Source: Geomonas edaphica (lineage in GTDB: Bacteria; Desulfobacterota; Desulfuromonadia; Geobacterales; Geobacteraceae). From it: DNA of 64,000 bases. A model generated the notes under the pieces. That model saw nothing but the letters and a program-made list of their open reading frames with translations, searched no databases and was not told the DNA's origin. Position numbers and translations under genes: made by a program. How positions within the stretch are numbered: position 1 is the first letter of the stretch; each line of letters opens with the position of its first letter. Where the stretch lies: contig NZ_SSYB01000004.1 of NCBI RefSeq assembly GCF_004917075.1, positions 770,546-834,545 of the forward strand, read 5' to 3'. Below, piece after piece: positions 6,909-14,537 of the stretch.

Positions 6909-9212
6909 TCACCAGTGTTTGGGCAGGATGATGCGGAACTCGACTCCCTGGCCGGGCTGGTTCGTGATCTGAATCTTGCCGCCGTGGTTCGTGATGATCC
7001 GGTTGGCGATGGGTAGCCCGAGTCCAGTACCGCTCCCCTTGGTGGTGAAAAAGGGGGTGAAGATACTGTTCAGTTGCTCGAGCGGGATGCCGCCACCGGT
7101 GTCGGCTATCTTCACCGTGACGGCGTCCTTGCCGTCGAGATCGCAGGGAAGAACCTGAATCATCAATTCTCCACCGGTCCCCATGGCGTCCAGGGAGTTC
7201 AGGATGATATTGATAAACACCTGCTTCAGTTGCTGGCTGTCACCTAGAAGCACCTGCTTCTGGCGCGGAAACTTGGTGCTGATGCGGATTTGCTTCTCTT
7301 CGAGCGGCGGCGTCACGACCGCCAGCGTTTCCTTGACGACATCGACCATGTTGCAGCGTGTATAGCAGATGGTCGTCTTCTTGGAAAAGAGCAGGATTTC
7401 GGAGAGGATACCTTCCAGGCGAACCACCTCGCGCACAATCAGGTCGGCGTGGGCCCATTCCGTGCTTTCCTTCGGAAGTTTACGTGCGAGGCGCCCGGCG
7501 AAGCCGCCGATGGAGACGAGCGGCCCCTTGAGCTCGTGGGCGATACCTGCGGCCATCTCGCCTATGGCGGCCAAACGCTCCTTCTGGAGCAGGCTCTCCT
7601 GCGCCTCGCTCAATTGGCGGTTGGCATCCTCGATCTTGTTGTAGAGCATCGAGTTTTCGATCGCCATTCCTGCCTGGTTGGTGAAAAGTTGTAGAAAGCG
7701 AAGGTGCTCCTGGGCGATCGGTGACTGGGTGAGCGCGTTGTCGACGAGTACCACCCCGACGGTCTGGCCGTGGGCTATGAGAGGCGAGGCGGCGAGGGCG
7801 GTGCGCGGTGCGGTGGCGGGATCGGCGCCGATCACGGCTTCGTCTGGAATGTAGATCAGGCGCTTTTCCAGGACGGCCTGGGAGGCGATGTTGAGGGTGC
7901 CGTCCAACTGGAGTCGCTTCCCTTGCACCTTCCGGCAAAAGTCGGAGTCGCGCTGTGCCTCCATCTCACCTTCGGTGATGTCCCAGCGGCTGGAAAGGAT
8001 ATCTTCGCTTCCTCCCTGCGGGATCGAGAGGGGAGGGGACGTCTCGGTGGTGACGCCGAGCATGCCGACCAGCGAACCGGAACGCTCGTTGGTTAGAAAG
8101 AGCATGGCGCGGTCGAAGAACGGGGTCGGGCCGGAGGTGAGCGCGGTGAGTGTTAGGTGAATCAGCTTGTTCAGCTTGATGGTGGAAAGCATGGTGTTGC
8201 TGAGCCGGTACAGCAGCGAAAGTTCCTTCAGCTTCTTCTCGTTTTCGCTGTCGAGACTCGCGACCCTTTCCTTGCAGATGGCTTCGGCAAGGGTGCCGGA
8301 GAGAAGTCGGGCGAGCGCCCCCGCCGCATCGATATGCTCAGGTGAGAGGAGTTCGGGACCGCCGAAGAGGGTGAGCGCACCCATGGTGCTGCCGTTGCTG
8401 CCCAATGGGGCGCTCAGCGCACGGTAACCTGATCCGGCGAGAACAACCTGCTCGGTGCGGGTGGCACCGGCAGCGAGGGCGCAGGCGGAAAGCTTTTGCT
8501 CCACATCGAGGAGTGCCTCGAGATCCTGTCGGAAGCTGCTTTGGCAGCTCTTGAAAACCCTGCCCCTGCTCCTGCCGTTCGGGGTCAGGCGGATCACGGC
8601 GAACCCTGCCAAACCAGAGCCGGTGCAGAGCCTGGCGATCTTGGGAAGCAGGGTGCCGGCGGCGGTGGGGGATCCGAGCAGGTGCCCCAGACCGGAGAGG
8701 AGCGACATGATGCGCCCTGAGGCCTGTGCCTGTTCGGCGGCGGCGAGGGCGGCAAGCGTCAGGCTGAAAACGGGGAGCAACTTTCTGCAAAGGGCTAAGC
8801 TTGCAGGAGAAAGGGAGGCGTCGGCGCTGCCGAGCACGAGTACGCCGACCAGTCGGTCGTCGTCGAGGACGGGAAGGGAATGATAGCCTATCGCTTCGGC
8901 GCCGCCGCGTTCCTCTGGATGGAGATCGCTGTGGGTGCAAAAGACGTCGATCCGCTGTGACGCGGCGCGGCCGGCGCAGCCGATATCGAAAGGAATGGCA
9001 CAACGCTGCGCGATGCCGGTGGCGCCGGCGATGTAACGCTGGGTAAGTATAGGTTCCGAGGGATCGGGGACGAAAAGTGAGGCGGAGGCGAGGCCGAGGG
9101 AGCGGGCCGCCAAGCGGAGCAAGCTGCCGAGTCGGGCCTGGTGGGAACGACCTGAAGACTGGGCAATGAGCAACGCTTGCACCAGCAGGTTGTCTACCTT
9201 CCGGGCAGCCAT
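6909..9212 (-). CDS. Cytosolic sensor histidine kinase with three GAF-type domains
   Basis: The 767-residue product lacks membrane segments. Three GAF-like regions lie at about 20-160, 170-310 and 335-520, then a short coiled coil. HisKA follows with phospho-acceptor H559 in GIAHELKGP. The ATPase domain has the N box NIILNSLDAMG (about 668-678), G1 DTGGGIP and G2 GSGTGLGLPI. No receiver domain and no partner regulator is adjacent, so it belongs to the orphan kinases. GAF domains bind small molecules, haem or cyclic nucleotides; the ligand here is unknown. The start at 9212 has no strong ribosome site, so the exact N-terminus is uncertain by some residues. Confidence 0.9.
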   Translation of the reverse strand: MAARKVDNLLVQALLIAQSSGRSHQARLGSLLRLAARSLGLASASLFVPDPSEPILTQRYIAGATGIAQRCAIPFDIGCAGRAASQRIDVFCTHSDLHPEERGGAEAIGYHSLPVLDDDRLVGVLVLGSADASLSPASLALCRKLLPVFSLTLAALAAAEQAQASGRIMSLLSGLGHLLGSPTAAGTLLPKIARLCTGSGLAGFAVIRLTPNGRSRGRVFKSCQSSFRQDLEALLDVEQKLSACALAAGATRTEQVVLAGSGYRALSAPLGSNGSTMGALTLFGGPELLSPEHIDAAGALARLLSGTLAEAICKERVASLDSENEKKLKELSLLYRLSNTMLSTIKLNKLIHLTLTALTSGPTPFFDRAMLFLTNERSGSLVGMLGVTTETSPPLSIPQGGSEDILSSRWDITEGEMEAQRDSDFCRKVQGKRLQLDGTLNIASQAVLEKRLIYIPDEAVIGADPATAPRTALAASPLIAHGQTVGVVLVDNALTQSPIAQEHLRFLQLFTNQAGMAIENSMLYNKIEDANRQLSEAQESLLQKERLAAIGEMAAGIAHELKGPLVSIGGFAGRLARKLPKESTEWAHADLIVREVVRLEGILSEILLFSKKTTICYTRCNMVDVVKETLAVVTPPLEEKQIRISTKFPRQKQVLLGDSQQLKQVFINIILNSLDAMGTGGELMIQVLPCDLDGKDAVTVKIADTGGGIPLEQLNSIFTPFFTTKGSGTGLGLPIANRIITNHGGKIQITNQPGQGVEFRIILPKHW

Positions 9213-9246
9213 GCGAACTCCGAGAGACGAGCGGTGAATTGTAGAT

Positions 9247-9603
9247 CTAGCGGAATCTTTCTTTCTTTTCCTGCTCCATCTTGCAGTCGATGCAGAGGGT
9301 GGTCACCGGGCGGGCCTTCAGGCGCGCTTCGCTGATGTCCTCCTCACAGACCTCGCAGATCCCGAAGGTGCCGTTGTCGATCCGGTTGAGCGCCTCTTGG
9401 ATCTTGTTGATGAGCTTGCGCTCGCGGTCACGGATGCGCAGTTCGAAGGTGCGGTCCGACTCCTGGGTGGCGCGGTCGGTCGGGTCGGGGAAGTTGGTCG
9501 TGTCGGAGTTCATCTCCATAACGGTCCGGCCAGCTTCTTCCAGGAGCGTTCGTTTCTCTTCCTGCAGGATTCCTCTGAAGTACTCGAGCTTTTCCGAATT
9601 CAT
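9247..9603 (-). CDS. dksA: DksA/TraR-family zinc-finger regulator
   Basis: The 118-residue protein has the N-terminal helical hairpin and the C4 zinc finger of DksA (CEVCEEDISEARLKARPVTTLCIDC). DksA-type proteins enter the RNA polymerase secondary channel and, with ppGpp, change promoter output. Two acidic residues at the hairpin tip (DPTDRATQESDR) fit the DksA pattern. The ATG at 9603 is preferred over a GTG two codons upstream because GGTAGGTG stands at the right distance. An inverted AAGAGGA/TCCTCTT sequence in the AT-rich leader (about 9637-9680) may form a hairpin. Geobacter-type genomes carry several paralogues, so the symbol is by family. Confidence 0.88.
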   Translation of the reverse strand: MNSEKLEYFRGILQEEKRTLLEEAGRTVMEMNSDTTNFPDPTDRATQESDRTFELRIRDRERKLINKIQEALNRIDNGTFGICEVCEEDISEARLKARPVTTLCIDCKMEQEKKERFR

Positions 9604-9728
9604 GAACACCTACCCTTTCTAATCAATACGACATTAAAGAGGATTTTTCTAAATTAGTAAAGTGAAATTTTCCTCTTAACCAAAGATCCGGAAGACGAAA
9701 TCTCAGCCGCCGGGGCTCTACTATCCGC

Positions 9729-11090
9729 TTAGATGGCGTCGAGGGCTTCGGAGAGCGAGGTCACTCCCACCACCTTCATGCCCGGTATCTCCTTCTTGGG
9801 GGCGTTACCCTTCGGAACGATGGCTCGGGTAAAGCCGTGCTTCACCCCTTCCTTGAGCCTGGATTCACCGTTGGAAACCGGCCTTATCTCGCCGGAAAGC
9901 CCGACTTCTCCGAAAACCAGGAGGTCCTGCGGCAGGACCGAGTTCCTGAAGCTCGAGACGATGGCGAGGGCTACCGCCAGGTCGGCGCTGGTTTCCAGCA
10001 CCCGGATGCCGCCGACGACGTTGACGAAGACATCCTGGTCTGCGAGCACGAGGCCGCCGTGCTTGTTGATGACGGCGAGGACCATGGCGATGCGGTTCTG
10101 GTCGAGTCCGATGCCGAGGCGCCGGGGGGAGCCATATTGAGCGGAGACCACGAGCGACTGGATCTCCACCAGAAGCGGCCTCGTTCCTTCCCAAAGGACG
10201 CTGATGAGGCTCCCGGGGGCGGCATTCTCGGTGCGCGAGAGGAAGATCGCGGAGGGGTTCTTCACCTCCCGCAGCCCTTTCTCGGTCATGGCGAAGACGC
10301 CGAGCTCGTTCACCGGGCCGAAGCGGTTTTTAGTGGTGCGCATGAGCCGGTAGCGCGCGTCCTCGGTCGAGGAGAGCATCACCTGGGTGTCCACCATGTG
10401 GGAGAGCGTCATCGGACCGGCGAGGGACTGGTCTTTGGTGACGTGCCCTACCATGATGAGGACCACTCCGGAAGTCTTGGCGAAGCAGGTGAAGGCGGCG
10501 GCCGATTCCCTTACCTGGGAGACGCCGCCCGGCGCCGCGTCGACAACGGCGGACTGCATCACCTGGATCGAGTCGATCACCACCACTGCGGGGCGTTCGC
10601 TCTCGGCGGCTTCCAGTACCCGTTCCACGGAGCTTTCGGCAAGCATCTTGACCCGGTCGAGGGGAAGCTGCAGCCTCCTGGCCCGCCCGGCGATCTGTTG
10701 CAGGGACTCTTCGCCGGAGACGTAGAGGACCTCTCTGCTCGCAGCCGCGTGACACATGGTCTGCAGCAGGATGGTGCTTTTCCCCGCGCCGGGGTCTCCG
10801 CCGATCAGGATCACCGAGCCGGGTACGAAGCCTCCCCCGAGCACCCGGTCGAACTCTTCGCTGCCGCTTGAAAAGCGATGCTCATCGGTGAATTGCACAT
10901 CTTTAAGGAGGGTGACCGGCGAGGTGGTCCCGGCGAAACCGTCGCGCCGCCCGGAGCGTGGTTCCGGCCCCAGGCGTACTTCCTTGATGGTGCTCCAGGC
11001 GTCGCAGGCGGAGCAGTGCCCCTGCCATTTCGGGTAGGTCGCACCGCAGTCGGAGCAGACGAACCCGGTCTTTACCTTTACTTTTGCCAT
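9729..11090 (-). CDS. radA: DNA repair protein RadA
   Basis: The 453 residues match normal RadA length. The N-terminal C4 zinc finger is CSDCGATYPKWQGHCSAC. The RecA-like ATPase has Walker A GGDPGAGKST near residue 97 and the RadA signature KNRFGPVNELG. The C-terminal Lon-protease-like domain has PRRLGIGLDQNR. RadA is a branch-migration helicase that processes recombination intermediates with RecA. A good sigma-70 promoter (11131-11159) lies directly upstream, so radA is transcribed independently of the HEAT gene. The alternative, a RecA paralogue such as KaiC, is excluded by the zinc finger and Lon-like domain. Confidence 0.97.
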   Translation of the reverse strand: MAKVKVKTGFVCSDCGATYPKWQGHCSACDAWSTIKEVRLGPEPRSGRRDGFAGTTSPVTLLKDVQFTDEHRFSSGSEEFDRVLGGGFVPGSVILIGGDPGAGKSTILLQTMCHAAASREVLYVSGEESLQQIAGRARRLQLPLDRVKMLAESSVERVLEAAESERPAVVVIDSIQVMQSAVVDAAPGGVSQVRESAAAFTCFAKTSGVVLIMVGHVTKDQSLAGPMTLSHMVDTQVMLSSTEDARYRLMRTTKNRFGPVNELGVFAMTEKGLREVKNPSAIFLSRTENAAPGSLISVLWEGTRPLLVEIQSLVVSAQYGSPRRLGIGLDQNRIAMVLAVINKHGGLVLADQDVFVNVVGGIRVLETSADLAVALAIVSSFRNSVLPQDLLVFGEVGLSGEIRPVSNGESRLKEGVKHGFTRAIVPKGNAPKKEIPGMKVVGVTSLSEALDAI

Positions 11091-11130
11091 ATAACTCCAG
11101 ACGCGCAGCGGCGGGCCGAAAAACTACGTA

Positions 11131-11159
11131 ATACTAAGCTTTTTGCCAAAGAGTGTCAA
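11131..11159 (-). promoter_or_regulatory. Sigma-70 promoter of radA
   Basis: Read on the minus strand, TTGACA (11154-11159) is followed after exactly 17 bases by TAGTAT (11131-11136). The radA start codon lies about 40 bases downstream. Confidence 0.75.
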
Positions 11160-11194
11160 CAACGGCGCGTTTACCAGCACGGCACGGTATGCGT

Positions 11195-11224
11195 TTGACA
11201 AGCTTTCCTTGGCTAAGATAGAAT
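11195..11224 (+). promoter_or_regulatory. Orphan plus-strand promoter facing the HEAT gene
   Basis: TTGACA at 11195-11200 and TAGAAT at 11219-11224 are 18 bases apart, a near-consensus sigma-70 promoter. It points away from radA and into the 3' end of the minus-strand HEAT gene. No plus-strand gene begins before 11975. It may drive an antisense or small RNA, or be a chance match. Confidence 0.4.
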
Positions 11225-11297
11225 CGGTCGCTCGTTTTCGGTCCCAAGCGTCCCGAACAAAGGTGAATTAACGTGGGAGGGGAGACGGTGCGGGTGG

Positions 11298-11873
11298 CTA
11301 GGGAAGCTGCGCCAGTGCGGTGGCCGCTGCGGCGCGGGTTTTGTCGTGGGGGGAGCTAAGCAGCCCGGTGATGGCTTCGGCCAGCGAGGCGTCACCGATC
11401 CGCCCCAAGGTGAGGGCAGCCTCGGCGTCGAGAAAGCCGTCGTTCGCCTCCAGAAACGGCACGAGCTTCGATACGAGCGAGCGATCACGGTAGCGGGAGA
11501 GCGCGGCGATGGCAAGGGCGCGCACCGGGGTGGAAGGGTCATCAAGTTTCTCGACCAGCGTGGTGAGTGCCTCGGGGCGCGCCAGTTCGCCGAGAACGCT
11601 GACCGCGGCGCACCGGATGTCCTCCTCGGGCCTTGCGGCGCAGTAGTTCAGTATCTGCAGCACGCGGTCGTCGGGGATACGCCCCAAGGCGTAGATCGCG
11701 GCTACTTTGGTGGCCCGGTCACCTCGCTTCAAGCGGTCGAAGACCTCCTCGAGGCTCTCCGCCGCTTCCAGCGCTTCCAGGGCGCGCGAAGCGGCCTGTC
11801 GTACCTCCGGATCGGGGTCCTTTAGTAGCGGCATGATGGCGTCGCGTCTTTTGGTGCGTTCGGCTCGGTCCAT
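11298..11873 (-). CDS. HEAT-repeat protein
   Basis: The 191-residue protein consists of about five helical HEAT-type units, recognisable by recurring D-P-(D/S)-x-x-V-R (DPDPEVRQAAS, DPSTPVRALAI) and ALGRI patterns. HEAT scaffolds bind proteins and occur in phycobilin-lyase-like and repair-associated factors. The start at 11873 (MDRAERTKRRDAIM) is chosen because the extra N-terminal residues in a longer reading look like untranslated leader. No strong ribosome site is visible. It lies upstream of radA in the same direction but with a 207-base gap. Function beyond scaffolding is unknown. Confidence 0.75.
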   Translation of the reverse strand: MDRAERTKRRDAIMPLLKDPDPEVRQAASRALEALEAAESLEEVFDRLKRGDRATKVAAIYALGRIPDDRVLQILNYCAARPEEDIRCAAVSVLGELARPEALTTLVEKLDDPSTPVRALAIAALSRYRDRSLVSKLVPFLEANDGFLDAEAALTLGRIGDASLAEAITGLLSSPHDKTRAAAATALAQLP

Positions 11874-11974
11874 AGCGACGAAAACTAACAAAAAACCGTC
11901 GGTTGTACAACACAAAACAACAGATTACTTAAAACCGGTTCACCATTCAGGTGGCCGACAAGGAGAACGAACCG

Positions 11975-12289
11975 ATGACGAACCGGATCAAATCCGTGGC
12001 ACTTTCCGCCCTGGTGCTTCCCGGGCTGGGACAACTCTACCGTGGAAGCCGCCTAAAGGGTGGGGTGATGATCCTGCTGGATAACATCTTCATCCTCGGC
12101 GCGCTGTTTGTAGCACTGAGAAGCGCAGGCAAGCTCATGGTGGCCGGGCGCGAAGGGGGCCTTACGCCGGAGCAGGTGGTGTCGGCGATCCAAGTGGATG
12201 CCCCTTACGCAAAATACCTTTTGGGTGGATTCATGATCGTTTGGGCCTACGGCGTGGTGGATGCCGTTTTTTATAAAGGGAACAATTGA
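11975..12289 (+). CDS. Small membrane protein
   Basis: The 104-residue protein starts at the ATG preceded by AAGGAG. Two or three membrane segments can be seen: a first around SVALSALVLPGLGQLY, a second GGVMILLDNIFILGALFVAL, and a third near the C-terminus YLLGGFMIVWAYGVVDAVF. The LPGLGQLYRG pattern is typical of short TM2-like or DUF5683-like membrane proteins. Its stop codon overlaps the -35 box of the fabH promoter, so the two genes may be partly co-transcribed. The role is unknown. Confidence 0.75.
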   Translation: MTNRIKSVALSALVLPGLGQLYRGSRLKGGVMILLDNIFILGALFVALRSAGKLMVAGREGGLTPEQVVSAIQVDAPYAKYLLGGFMIVWAYGVVDAVFYKGNN

Positions 12290-12315
12290 CAAACAGTATT
12301 TTATTATGAGATATA
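12286..12315 (+). promoter_or_regulatory. Candidate fabH promoter
   Basis: TTGACA (12286-12291) overlaps the stop codon of the upstream gene. GATATA (12310-12315) follows after 18 bases. A transcript from here would start near 12322, inside the left arm of the leader hairpin, leaving at least ten pairs of it. Read-through from upstream would include the full hairpin. Confidence 0.45.
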
Positions 12316-12317
12316 CA

Positions 12318-12364
12318 GAGAGTGCTTCCTGCTGTGTCCACGCGGGAAGCCAGGAGGCGCTCTC
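12318..12364 (+). promoter_or_regulatory. fabH leader hairpin that buries the Shine-Dalgarno sequence
   Basis: The left arm 12318-12331 pairs with the right arm 12351-12364 along 14 consecutive positions, two of them G-U. The right arm contains the AGGAGG ribosome site of fabH (12352-12357). In addition, GCTTCC of the left arm (12324-12329) is perfectly complementary to GGAAGC at 12345-12350, giving a competing 6-7 bp stem that would free the ribosome site. No T-run follows, so it is not a terminator. The layout suggests translational control, for example an RNA thermometer, a ligand-sensing leader or a protein site. I do not recognise a known class. Confidence 0.65.
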
Positions 12365-12367
12365 TAC

Positions 12368-13348
12368 ATGATACGTTCGGAAATCCTGGGGACCGGCGGC
12401 TACGTTCCGGCTCGTGTTGTCCCTAATGCCTATTTCAACTACCTCGTGGATGACGCGGATCATTGGATCCATTCCCGCACCGGCATCCGTGAACGGCGTT
12501 TCTCGGCAGCGGAAGAGGCAACCTCTGACCTCGCCACCAGCGCCGCCCTCCTCGCCCTCGAAAACGGGGACGTAGACCCTCTCGATATCGACTGCATCAT
12601 CGTCGCCACCTCCACCCCCGACATGATTCTCCCCGCCACGGCGTGCATGGTGCAGAAGAACATCGGCGCCACGAGGGCCTTCGCCTTCGATATGAACGCC
12701 GTCTGCAGCAGCTACATCTACGGCATGGAGCTGGCGGACAACCTGATCCGGTCCGGGAAGTACAAGAAGGTGCTCCTGATCGGGGCCGACACCTATTCGA
12801 AGATCCTCGACTTTGACGACCGCGGGACCGCGCCTCTATTCGGCGACGGCGCCGGAGCGGTGATCCTCGGTGCCGGGGTTTCCGGCAAGGGCATCCTGCA
12901 CAGCATGATGCAGAGCGACGGCAGCGGATGGGAGCTGATCCAGGTCCCGTCTTCCGGTTCGAGAAAGCCGGTCAGCGCCGAGAGCATCGCGGCAAAGGAA
13001 AACACCTTCAAGATGGCCGGTAAAAGCGTCTTCACCTTCGCGGTGGACGTCATTCCGCGCATCATCACCGATCTCGCCGAGCGCGGCGGTGTGCGTCCCG
13101 AGGAGATCGACCACATCATCCCGCACCAGGCGAACGTGCGTATCATCGACTTCATCTCCAAGAAGACCGGGATCCCCAAGGAGAAGTTCCTGCTCAACCT
13201 GGACCGCTACGGCAACACGGCGGCGGGCTCGGTGGGGCTTGCCTTGGACGAGAATCGCAGAAACGGAAAGATCAAGCCGGGCGAGCTGGTGCTCATGATG
13301 GGCTTTGGCGGCGGGCTTTCCTGGGGCGGGGTGCTGCTGAAGGCGTAA
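12368..13348 (+). CDS. fabH: 3-oxoacyl-ACP synthase III (FabH-type condensing enzyme)
   Basis: The 326-residue protein is a thiolase-fold ketoacyl synthase III. The catalytic Cys113 lies in AVCSSYIYGM. The His and Asn of the triad lie in IIPHQANVRI and DRYGNTAAGS. FabH condenses an acyl-CoA starter with malonyl-ACP to begin fatty-acid synthesis. A start at 12368 follows AGGAGG with ten bases spacing. No other fab genes are adjacent, so it could be a paralogue with another starter preference; OleA-type or PqsD-type activity is less likely given the typical FabH triad context. Its leader can fold over the ribosome site, pointing to translational control. Confidence 0.92.
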   Translation: MIRSEILGTGGYVPARVVPNAYFNYLVDDADHWIHSRTGIRERRFSAAEEATSDLATSAALLALENGDVDPLDIDCIIVATSTPDMILPATACMVQKNIGATRAFAFDMNAVCSSYIYGMELADNLIRSGKYKKVLLIGADTYSKILDFDDRGTAPLFGDGAGAVILGAGVSGKGILHSMMQSDGSGWELIQVPSSGSRKPVSAESIAAKENTFKMAGKSVFTFAVDVIPRIITDLAERGGVRPEEIDHIIPHQANVRIIDFISKKTGIPKEKFLLNLDRYGNTAAGSVGLALDENRRNGKIKPGELVLMMGFGGGLSWGGVLLKA

Positions 13349-13371
13349 AAGTCCGGTCAGCATGGTGGGGC

Positions 13372-13417
13372 AATAAGAAAGGGGATGGGGCCATATGGCT
13401 CCATCCCCTTTCTTATT
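13372..13417. terminator. Bidirectional intrinsic terminator
   Basis: A stem of about 21 bp (AATAAGAAAGGGGATGG side with its complement) has an A-rich left flank and a T-rich right flank. It lies between converging fabH and the methyltransferase gene. Confidence 0.88.
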
Positions 13418-13423
13418 TGCATC

Positions 13424-13457
13424 TCCCCCTCCCTGTCCCTCCCCCTCCTGGGGCGGG
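13424..13457. repeat. C-rich palindromic repeat (CCCTCCC...CTCC/GGGG type)
   Basis: A run of pyrimidine-rich blocks (CCCCCTCCCTGTCCC and CCCCCTCC) followed by a short G-rich arm. It belongs to the same family as the sequences at 22288, 25799, 32704 and 63640. Confidence 0.5.
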
Positions 13458-13487
13458 GACGCTGCGGCAACTTGTTCTGATGAGATC

Positions 13488-14534
13488 CTATCCCTTTTTA
13501 CCCGCGATCCCTTCGGGGACCTCGACCGGGGTGAGGCCGTGGATCCGCATCAGGGCGATAAGATCCTCCTCGGGAACGCGTTGACGCCAACCGGCGTGGA
13601 AACGGTCGGCGGCGAGCAGCAACCCGCCGGGAGCTAGCCGCGCGGATAGCCCGGCGAAGGCGGAGGCGAGCTCGTCGGGCTCGTGCAGCAGGGGACCGCC
13701 CAGAAGCCCGTTGCAAAGGACCAGCTCGTAAGGCTCGCGCTGCGGCGGGGCGTCGACGCGGTCCAGGTAGAATTCCATCGCCGGGGCGTTGGCACCCGGC
13801 CCGAGGAGCGATCCCGCCCGGTTACGGTACTCCTGTTCGCGTTCGGGGGCGTGCGGGAAGTGCATGTGGGCGCCGGCGAAGAGCTCGATCGGCTCCAGCG
13901 TGGAGCCGTGCACGGCGCTTCCCTTACCCATCCCGGCCTCTACTAGGAGTTGCGCCACCTGGTAGGTCCCTTCACCGCTGCCGCAGGCGGCGTCCAGCAC
14001 GCGTATGCCGTCTGCACGGCGCGACCCTTTCATCCACATCGAAATCCACGAGAGCTGACGCGGATAGCGGTCGAAGCCGCCACCGAAATGCTGCGGAAGC
14101 ATGAGCGCGAAAAGAAACGCGGTGCGTGCGGCGTCGTCGCAGGCGAGCCGGCACAGGGACGGCGTGGGATCGGCGCAGGGAAGCTGCGGCGAGAGCCTCT
14201 GCAGCAGGTCGAGCCAGCTCGCTGAGCTCTCCAGATAGGTGCCGGAGAGCAATGGGGCGAACCGGCAGCCGCGCAGCAGCACCTTTTCGAACAGGGCGCG
14301 CGGTTCGGCGAGCGGAAAGAGTGCCTCGGTCATGCCGCGCATCTCGGGGGTGATCTCGAGGCCGGGTGCCCAAAGGGGTAGGGGATAGCTTGCCGCGTAA
14401 CCTACGAAGCGATCTCCCAGGCGCGCGATACGCCGTTCGAGCGGGTCGTCGAGGAGGGAGCCGGGCGTAAGAAGCCGCCCCAGGCGCTCCCGGATCTCGT
14501 ATGGCTCTGTGGTTGGTGTGAATGAAAGCCGCAT
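13488..14534 (-). CDS. SAM-dependent methyltransferase, CheR-like
   Basis: The 348-residue protein has a Rossmann-type methyltransferase core in its second half, with motif I VLDAACGSGEGTYQVAQLL at about residues 180-198 and a later ELVLCNGLLGGPLL. The overall layout resembles CheR-type chemoreceptor methyltransferases. The N-terminal half is helical and unrecognised (LGRLLTPGSLLDDPLERRIARLG). The gene starts three bases past the stop of the MATE gene, so the two are translationally coupled. The substrate is unknown; a link with a transported compound is only a guess. Confidence 0.75.
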   Translation of the reverse strand: MRLSFTPTTEPYEIRERLGRLLTPGSLLDDPLERRIARLGDRFVGYAASYPLPLWAPGLEITPEMRGMTEALFPLAEPRALFEKVLLRGCRFAPLLSGTYLESSASWLDLLQRLSPQLPCADPTPSLCRLACDDAARTAFLFALMLPQHFGGGFDRYPRQLSWISMWMKGSRRADGIRVLDAACGSGEGTYQVAQLLVEAGMGKGSAVHGSTLEPIELFAGAHMHFPHAPEREQEYRNRAGSLLGPGANAPAMEFYLDRVDAPPQREPYELVLCNGLLGGPLLHEPDELASAFAGLSARLAPGGLLLAADRFHAGWRQRVPEEDLIALMRIHGLTPVEVPEGIAGKKG

Positions 14535-14537
14535 CGG

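Noticed and set aside
12318-12364. Intrinsic terminator of the small membrane-protein gene
   Set aside because: No T-run follows the stem and the arm contains the fabH ribosome site, so a translational role is more likely.
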